A stretch of DNA of 40,833 nt from NCBI GenBank assembly GCA_947165675.1, contig CAMVBJ010000030.1:1-40833 (forward strand), read 5' to 3'. Positions within the stretch are counted from its first letter, which is position 1; every line of letters starts with the position of its first letter. Of the stretch, positions 34,940 to 40,833 are shown in pieces. The stretch comes from an uncultured Prevotellaceae bacterium. GTDB lineage: Bacteria > Bacteroidota > Bacteroidia > Bacteroidales > Muribaculaceae. The notes beneath the pieces were generated by a model. It was given only the letters and a program-made list of their open reading frames with translations, had not been told where the DNA came from and did no database searches. A program made the position numbers and the translations under genes.

Positions 34940-35980
34940 ATGACTGGCAGTGCCATTGAGTGTAAAAGATATTTTCAGATGCGTTTAAACAAGACACAAT
35001 GCGCTAATATTAAGGGTATTGCAATTTTAACTATTGTGATACACAATTTCACATCTCATCTGCTAAACATCGAAAGCAATGAAATGGTTTACAATCAGCA
35101 TATCACAGATTATTTCATGAATAACATCTGGAGCGCTGATGCCCTGTGGTTGTGGTTTTCTTTCTTGGGATGGTGCGCTGTAGCCGCATTCTTCTTCTTG
35201 AGCGGATATGGTTTAGCGATAAAATACGACATCAGAGACATCAATCACAAGAAATATATCAGCCATCACTTGGTCAAGTTATGGAAATTACTCATTCCCG
35301 TTTATCTAATCTACGTCCTGGTTTACCATTTTTACTTTCAGCATAATTATTCGTTTATTATTTTTACTGGCCACCTGACTTTTACCATCAACTTTTTCAT
35401 CTATAAGAGCTACACTTTGGAGCCTGGTCCATATTGGTTTTTTGGAGCGATTCTCCAGTTATATTTCCTTTTTTTATTTATCAGGAAACTTAATATCAAG
35501 TGGTTGATAACCCTGTGTGCCATTTTCATCCTTTATTATTACATAGTACTCTACTCGGGCGACAAACAGTTGTCCTTGTGGAGTCGGGTCAACTTCCTGG
35601 GATGGGCCACACCATTTATCATGGGCATCATCTACGCAAAAGCAAACGCCACGATAGCGCTATCCAGACCCACGATTGCAACGCTATGCGTTCTATCGCT
35701 TGTCATGTGCTTTATCTCCATGACAAACAAGCCAATGGTTCCTTTAACCGAGGTTTTTGCAGTAACTTTCCTCGTCTGCTTTGTTAAACTCTTCACTTTC
35801 AAGATCTTCACCATCTTGGGGGCTATTTCGGCAAGTCTTTTTGTTGTTCATCCGTTTTTCAGGATGTTATTCCTGGAGTATAGCCATAGCTCTTGTCACA
35901 CGACAACGGCCACCCTCTGCTACTTAATGATAACCCTGTTATTCAGTTGGATTCATGACAAGTTCAAGAGTCTGAAATGA
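34940..35980 (+). CDS. membrane acyltransferase (acyltransferase 3 family)
   Basis: The 346-residue protein has about ten helices and the motif IKGIAILTIVIHNF, where His35 occupies the conserved acyltransferase-3 position, and AAFFFLSGYGLAIKY. It likely O-acetylates a surface glycan. A start 13 codons downstream (MRLNKTQ, 34979) also gives a family-like N-terminus; the promoter does not decide between them. It is transcribed away from the polysaccharide operon and may be a separately regulated modifier of its product. Confidence 0.87.
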   Translation: MTGSAIECKRYFQMRLNKTQCANIKGIAILTIVIHNFTSHLLNIESNEMVYNQHITDYFMNNIWSADALWLWFSFLGWCAVAAFFFLSGYGLAIKYDIRDINHKKYISHHLVKLWKLLIPVYLIYVLVYHFYFQHNYSFIIFTGHLTFTINFFIYKSYTLEPGPYWFFGAILQLYFLFLFIRKLNIKWLITLCAIFILYYYIVLYSGDKQLSLWSRVNFLGWATPFIMGIIYAKANATIALSRPTIATLCVLSLVMCFISMTNKPMVPLTEVFAVTFLVCFVKLFTFKIFTILGAISASLFVVHPFFRMLFLEYSHSSCHTTTATLCYLMITLLFSWIHDKFKSLK

Positions 35981-36295
35981 AATCGGCAATTTGAGCTTAA
36001 GTATATATTGGCTTTTTCATTCTTTACTGCATCAATTACCATAGCCCAGCTACTCATGATTAATTATTCACTTTTCAGGCCGCACATCTGTTGATTTGAT
36101 ATTTTTTCATTGAAAATTATTGCGTATCAAAAAAAATCATTCTAATTTTGCACTTAAAGCACTGTGGTTTATTATTGCAGTGAGGATTATTTTTTAACGG
36201 CATTAATATTTCTATTTCTGTAAGATAAACACAGTTTTGCTATTTTAGTTCAACAGCTCAATATTCAATAATAACTAACATTAATATTTCAACTT
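35981..36295. other. non-coding, A/T-rich promoter region of the LRR gene
   Basis: The 315-base interval has no plausible coding frame. Its second half carries the promoter at 36120-36150 and a leader of about 140 nt, with a weak CACTG/CAGTG hairpin near 36162-36185. I see no clear terminator after the acyltransferase. Confidence 0.65.
36120..36150 (+). promoter_or_regulatory. promoter of the giant LRR gene
   Basis: TTG (36120-36122) is followed after exactly 20 bases by TAATTTTG (36143-36150), a perfect Bacteroidota -33/-7 arrangement. The transcript would start near 36157, giving a leader of about 140 nt. Confidence 0.75.
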
Positions 36296-39200
36296 ATGAT
36301 GAAACGCTTACTATTTATTTCATGTACGGTCGCGCTATTTGCGCTATCGGGCGCCCCGTGGGCACAGGCCAGCGTGACACTCAACTCGACCAACTTTCCT
36401 GACGCCAACTTCAGGGCAGCGTTGTTGGCCTACGCCACCAATGGAGTGATCGATGAGACCCAACTCACCGAGCTCGATGTCTCCAACCAAGGCATCACCG
36501 ACCTCACAGGACTAGGATTACTGACAGGCTTAACCTATCTTGACATCAGTAACAACAACCTGACTACCGGCGCCAACATCACGGGATTAACAGCACTCAC
36601 AACCCTCAAGGCTAGTAACTGTAATCTTGTCTCTTTAGCTGGTACTACAGGAACAAGCAGTATAACTCATGTCACTGGATCTGGTCTTACTATCAGCGCC
36701 AACAACGTTAATCTTATCTATTTAGACATTTCCCACAACCCTAATTTCTACTCCAGTGGTAACCTTCAGCATCTCACAAAGCTTGAGACATTAGTAATGC
36801 ATCACTGCACCTACTTTGACTTTTGGGGCACGCCTGGCAACTACATGTCTAGCCTCAAGTATGTTGATGTGAGCTATTGTACCAATATGGATCGTATTTT
36901 CTTGCCCGCAGCTTCAAACCTTGAAGTACTCAAAGCTGTAGGATTGACAAATCTCAAAGGTTTCAAGTCTAAAAGCTCTTTAACGTCATCACAGCAATAC
37001 TATATCGTTTTAAAGCACCAATTAGCTACATTAAAATGGCTGGATGTGAGTGAATGTTCCCAACTGAAAAACGTCTATTTGCGTTACTGTACCAATATGC
37101 AGCACTTGAACGCATCAGGCACCAACCTTACTGGTTTCTCGTCCTCAGCGACTTTGTCTGATGGTGAGCCCACCGACGGGTATATCCAGCTACCGACCGG
37201 ACTGACTACGCTCGAATACCTCAACCTTGCAAATTGTTCATCCCTAAATTCATTCCGTGCCATTAAAGAGACCTATAACATCACTTGCATTGACACGCTG
37301 ATTTTGACCAATGACACGAATTTAGGATGGTCCAATGTCGGCTTTGAGGCACAAACGCACATGTCCTATCTTGATGTGACCAATTGCGGCATTAAAACAA
37401 CGGGCAGTTACATCCCAAATTTTGATAACTTAAAGGATTTGGAGACATTGCTTTATGGCGAGAACCCCAATGTAGGTTATTTGAGAATCAGTGGTAACAG
37501 TAACTTGAAGACCCTTGACCTGCATAGCAATACGAGCATGACGATGCTTGCCCTCGACAACTGTGGATTGCCACGCACCAACCTAAGCATCGATGGCACC
37601 AACTGTCCTGCTTTAACTGGCCTTAAGCTCAATAACAACGGTTACACATCGGTGAGTCAGGCCAAGGCTAACGCCACCACATGGGGGCTTGAAAACGTCA
37701 AGTTCCTCTATTTGGAAAACAACAACTTAGGCGGAGGTGCTTTGACACTTAACAGAGATGAGTGTGAAGGTCTGACGGGGTTAGACCTGGGCAATAACGG
37801 TTTCACCAGTTTTACCGCCGAGAGCCTACCCCAAAGCCTCACGGCACTCATGCTGGGTGACAACCCAAGCATGGAACGCTTGGAGATGCATAACAATCCT
37901 GGTATCAAGACTATGACTGCCAGCCCCGTAATGAGCGACGGCAGTGGATTGTATCTGCTGGGGAACACGGCGTTGACCTATATGGACATCAGTGGCACTG
38001 CCGAGCAACCCAACTATTTCCAGCGCATCGGCAACAACGGTTCGCTGAATGGCGTTCCCATCGAAACGCTCAAAGCCAGCTATAACAAGTTCTACACCTT
38101 CAGGAACCTAACGACAGTGGCTGGTGGCATTTTCGAGAGATGGAACAAGAACTCTGGTGTTTATGACTTCTCCAGTACGCGACCCAGTCTTCAATACTAC
38201 TACTATGCTTACTGGCCCACATCGGCAGCCCAGCCCGACAGCGCATCACTTGAGCAATTAACTGGGCTTAAATATCTTGACTTGAGCCATTGCAACCTCA
38301 AGGATTCAGTCTATCTGCACAAGAACACGGAATTGCGATATCTGGACGTGAGCCACAACCGTTCCATAGAACGTCATACCACATCACAAGACAAGGGTGC
38401 TGGTATAAGGAATTGGATAGACAATGGCAATACCTCGACCTCTTATCCTGACTACAAGAAGTACTTGTGGCTCATTGACACGACACCCAAATATCCAGGC
38501 AGACAGGAGGCCTACGACCAGGAATACTACACGATGGATTACAATGACACTACCGGGCTCTATATCCTCGACCTATTGGATAACAACAAGCTGGAATATC
38601 TAGACATCAGCTATACCGGCATCCAGCAGACGGCACTAACTCATTGCCATGTTTCCAACGCCAGGTTCATCTGGATTCAGGATTTACCTGAATTGAAATA
38701 TTTCTATGCCGACTACAACGGAATGCGCTCAATGGGCATCGGTTCCCAGAACGGCAAGAAGAAGACCAACGGAGAAATCTTGACCCCGGGCCTCAAGTCA
38801 CTGGAGAGATTGTCAGCCATTGGCATGAGAGGGGCGGACGTGACCACCATGCAGGGCTCTATCAATTTCACCCTTGATACCAGATGCAAGAATCTCCACT
38901 ACATCAATTTGTCCTATTCCGATTATGATTCCATCGGAGTCTATGCGTCCAAGATTGACACCATCATTCTAACGGGCAACCCAATTCACAAGTTGAACGT
39001 CCAAACGGTTGACTCCATCACCTATATTGACGCCTCCAAGTGTGCCTTTAAGCATCGCGGTTATGACCCCGAAACTGGCATCACGGTCGGCATTCCATCT
39101 ACTGTACGACAGAGGTATTCATACACTGATTACAGTACAGGCGTGACCGAAACCCGAGAAAAGACCATCACGATGAACGGCGCACGATCAAATGGCACTT

Positions 39201-40717
39201 ACACCGGAACAGTGACTTCTCCATTTAGTGGTTTGCGCTATGTGTATGCTTTCAATCGGCCTAAACTAACGACAGTGCTGCTTGACAACTGCAATGGTTT
39301 GTATGATGTCTATTGTTACAAGAATCCCAAGTTGCCACGCATCAGTGGTTTCAACAATTTGGCTTACCCATTGCCAACAGTAGATGCACAAGAGGGATTC
39401 AGTGCCGATGCCGACTCATTGCATCTCGTGTGGGTGAACGACAACAAGGTGTTTAGAGAACTCGACCTGCACAAGAACGTCAATCTGAAGTACCTGCACG
39501 CCTATAATGACTCGACGTTGGGCACCACATTGGGCAGTGATGGCATGGACTTGACAGCCAATAAGAATCTCATTACGGCATGGGTATCCAACTCTCGCCT
39601 GGAGAAATTTGTCAATGATGCTGGTCTTAACCTCGATTCGCTATGGATTTGGCAGAACCCTGAACTTGAAATCCTGGATGTGAGAGACAACAAGAACCTC
39701 AGGTATTTTGACCTGCGCAACTGCATGGTCCGCAATCTTGACGTGAGCAATAACACCCAGTTGCGCCATTTTGATTGCAGTAACCAGGATAGCATCTGGA
39801 CGAACTATGACCACTTCAATTTCGATATGCCAGGTAAAGTGCCTACTGTGGTGAACGATCCCGGCAAGAACAGCATTGCGGACCTACACTTCGGCAGCAA
39901 AGTGCTCGAAGTTGTCCACGCCGACAACAATGACCTGTACTGTATGGACGGTCTGAACAACAATCCAAATCTGCAAACGCTCACCTATAGTTACAACCAC
40001 ATCAATGGCATTGACTTGAGTGGATGTCCCAACATCACCAATTACAACTGCCATCATAACGTGAGGGGACTAATTCCTGGTGAATTAGCAACATGGAGCA
40101 CCACCGAAAACGGAGTAACCACCACCCATGAGCTCTACTACCTGCAATTGAAGCCCAACGCAGGAGATGGCATAGATGGCAACGACACATTCTTAGGCAA
40201 TAAGTGTGGACAAGATTCACTGCTATCTGATCAAGTAGATGCTTATCAGAGGCGACTCATCGATGACGGCTTTGATCCTGACAAGGTCATTGAGTTCACG
40301 GTTAATTCATCAGGCCCGCACATCGGCACCCGAGGACAGAACTCTGCTTCAGGCGCCCCCATGAGGGCTGACATGGTTGAGCCTGGGACAACGCTCGATC
40401 CAGAATCATTCTATGGTAAGATTGCCATCATCAAGCGTTATGACAGAGTCCGCAATTACGTCTACTACACCTACGATGATGGACGTCCCAACAGCAGCTC
40501 TCGTGGTGGTTCAGGCTTCGGACTCGCCTGGGGACCACCTCCTAGTGCCACCGATGTCCGCGAGACTACTGCCGATGGAATGGGTGAACTCACTGTCGTG
40601 AGCGAGCGCTACTATGACGCCGCAGGAGCTGAACACAGCGAACCCATCGATGGCGTGAACATCATCGTGCGCCAGATGAGCGACGGTTCGACCCAGACGG
40701 TCAAAATCATCAAGTGA
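36296..40717 (+). CDS. giant secreted leucine-rich-repeat protein with T9SS-like tail
   Basis: The 1473-residue protein has a signal peptide (about 1-25, ending AQA). It is followed by the capping segment NFPDANFRAALLAY, common at the start of Bacteroidota and Firmicutes LRR proteins, and then dozens of irregular leucine-rich repeats (for example LTYLDISNNNL, LKYLDLSHCNL, LRYLDVSHNRS) to about residue 1250. The last 36 residues (YYDAAGAEH, then DGVNIIV and KIIK) match the pattern of type IX secretion C-terminal sorting domains, so it is likely exported and attached to the cell surface. LRR surface proteins often bind proteins or glycans; the target is unknown. It is not in the operon and has its own promoter and terminator. 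ATG at 36299 is an alternative start. Confidence 0.9.
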   Translation: MMKRLLFISCTVALFALSGAPWAQASVTLNSTNFPDANFRAALLAYATNGVIDETQLTELDVSNQGITDLTGLGLLTGLTYLDISNNNLTTGANITGLTALTTLKASNCNLVSLAGTTGTSSITHVTGSGLTISANNVNLIYLDISHNPNFYSSGNLQHLTKLETLVMHHCTYFDFWGTPGNYMSSLKYVDVSYCTNMDRIFLPAASNLEVLKAVGLTNLKGFKSKSSLTSSQQYYIVLKHQLATLKWLDVSECSQLKNVYLRYCTNMQHLNASGTNLTGFSSSATLSDGEPTDGYIQLPTGLTTLEYLNLANCSSLNSFRAIKETYNITCIDTLILTNDTNLGWSNVGFEAQTHMSYLDVTNCGIKTTGSYIPNFDNLKDLETLLYGENPNVGYLRISGNSNLKTLDLHSNTSMTMLALDNCGLPRTNLSIDGTNCPALTGLKLNNNGYTSVSQAKANATTWGLENVKFLYLENNNLGGGALTLNRDECEGLTGLDLGNNGFTSFTAESLPQSLTALMLGDNPSMERLEMHNNPGIKTMTASPVMSDGSGLYLLGNTALTYMDISGTAEQPNYFQRIGNNGSLNGVPIETLKASYNKFYTFRNLTTVAGGIFERWNKNSGVYDFSSTRPSLQYYYYAYWPTSAAQPDSASLEQLTGLKYLDLSHCNLKDSVYLHKNTELRYLDVSHNRSIERHTTSQDKGAGIRNWIDNGNTSTSYPDYKKYLWLIDTTPKYPGRQEAYDQEYYTMDYNDTTGLYILDLLDNNKLEYLDISYTGIQQTALTHCHVSNARFIWIQDLPELKYFYADYNGMRSMGIGSQNGKKKTNGEILTPGLKSLERLSAIGMRGADVTTMQGSINFTLDTRCKNLHYINLSYSDYDSIGVYASKIDTIILTGNPIHKLNVQTVDSITYIDASKCAFKHRGYDPETGITVGIPSTVRQRYSYTDYSTGVTETREKTITMNGARSNGTYTGTVTSPFSGLRYVYAFNRPKLTTVLLDNCNGLYDVYCYKNPKLPRISGFNNLAYPLPTVDAQEGFSADADSLHLVWVNDNKVFRELDLHKNVNLKYLHAYNDSTLGTTLGSDGMDLTANKNLITAWVSNSRLEKFVNDAGLNLDSLWIWQNPELEILDVRDNKNLRYFDLRNCMVRNLDVSNNTQLRHFDCSNQDSIWTNYDHFNFDMPGKVPTVVNDPGKNSIADLHFGSKVLEVVHADNNDLYCMDGLNNNPNLQTLTYSYNHINGIDLSGCPNITNYNCHHNVRGLIPGELATWSTTENGVTTTHELYYLQLKPNAGDGIDGNDTFLGNKCGQDSLLSDQVDAYQRRLIDDGFDPDKVIEFTVNSSGPHIGTRGQNSASGAPMRADMVEPGTTLDPESFYGKIAIIKRYDRVRNYVYYTYDDGRPNSSSRGGSGFGLAWGPPPSATDVRETTADGMGELTVVSERYYDAAGAEHSEPIDGVNIIVRQMSDGSTQTVKIIK

Positions 40718-40751
40718 CGCCACTGGTCGTCACAACCTGATTGATAAAAAT

Positions 40752-40790
40752 GGATGCCTCGTCAACATCGGGGCATCCGTTTTCCTGTTT
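40752..40790 (+). terminator. terminator of the LRR gene
   Basis: A 10-bp stem (GGATGCC-t-CG with CG-g-GGCATCC, one wobble) and 7-base loop at 40752-40778 are followed by GTTTTCCTGTTTT, 34 bases past the stop codon. This is a good intrinsic terminator on the plus strand. Confidence 0.8.
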
Positions 40791-40833
40791 TCCGCAATGA
40801 GACACCCAAATTAAGATTTTGCAATTTCGACGA

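Noticed and set aside
1-40833. tRNA, rRNA, insertion sequences, integrases or phage genes
   Set aside because: I looked for transposase or integrase motifs, terminal inverted repeats and tRNA cloverleaf patterns and saw none I could support.

Overview
The window looks like a chromosomal segment of a Bacteroidales bacterium (Bacteroidota; a Prevotella- or Muribaculaceae-like gut or oral lineage fits, but I cannot place it further). The clues are near-perfect Bacteroidota -7 elements (TAnnTTTG) in front of several transcription units, little sign of Shine-Dalgarno sites, lipoprotein signals ending in SSC/TSC, and a giant leucine-rich-repeat surface protein whose tail resembles a type IX secretion sorting domain. 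The genes between about 4.1 and 34.4 kb all lie on the minus strand and mostly serve cell-surface glycan synthesis.

Layout. (1) 0-4.1 kb is housekeeping: rpiB, valS and a divergent MarC-family membrane protein, separated by clear hairpin terminators. (2) 4.1-14.0 kb, minus strand: a probable transcription unit starting at a promoter near 14.03 kb. It runs acyl carrier protein, ketoacyl-ACP synthase III, a VOC (methylmalonyl-CoA epimerase-like) protein, a family 2 glycosyltransferase, a FkbH-type HAD/GNAT protein, a second acyl carrier protein and a membrane acyltransferase. It then continues into an endonuclease/phosphatase-fold protein and two lipoproteins (right-handed beta-helix and GHL10 glycosidase-like). 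(3) 14.1-17.3 kb, minus: short-chain dehydrogenase, metallo-beta-lactamase-fold hydrolase, DegT-type aminotransferase and PglD/NeuD-type acyltransferase. (4) 17.4-17.65 kb: non-coding DNA rich in short repeats. (5) 17.65-34.35 kb, minus: a long polysaccharide operon with a strong predicted promoter about 230 nt before its first gene. It holds glycosyltransferases, a pyruvyl transferase, a nucleotidyltransferase/HAD/kinase module, an acyltransferase, an EpsG-type polymerase, a PglC-like initiating phosphoglycosyl transferase and a double acetyltransferase fusion. (6) 34.9-40.7 kb, plus strand: a membrane acyltransferase and a 1473-residue leucine-rich-repeat protein.

How the parts may work together (inference). 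The aminotransferase, PglD-like acyltransferases and PglC-like transferase would make and load an N-acylated 4-amino-4,6-dideoxy sugar on the lipid carrier. The glycosyltransferases would extend it, the pyruvyl transferase, acyltransferases and possibly a phosphorylated or nucleotide-activated substituent would decorate it, and the EpsG-type protein would polymerise it. Neither the sugar 4,6-dehydratase nor a flippase is present, so the pathway depends on genes outside the window. The most interesting part is the FkbH / ketosynthase III / two-ACP / VOC cassette embedded in the glycan locus. It looks like a small dedicated line for building an unusual acyl group, perhaps glycerate-derived, for a surface glycan.
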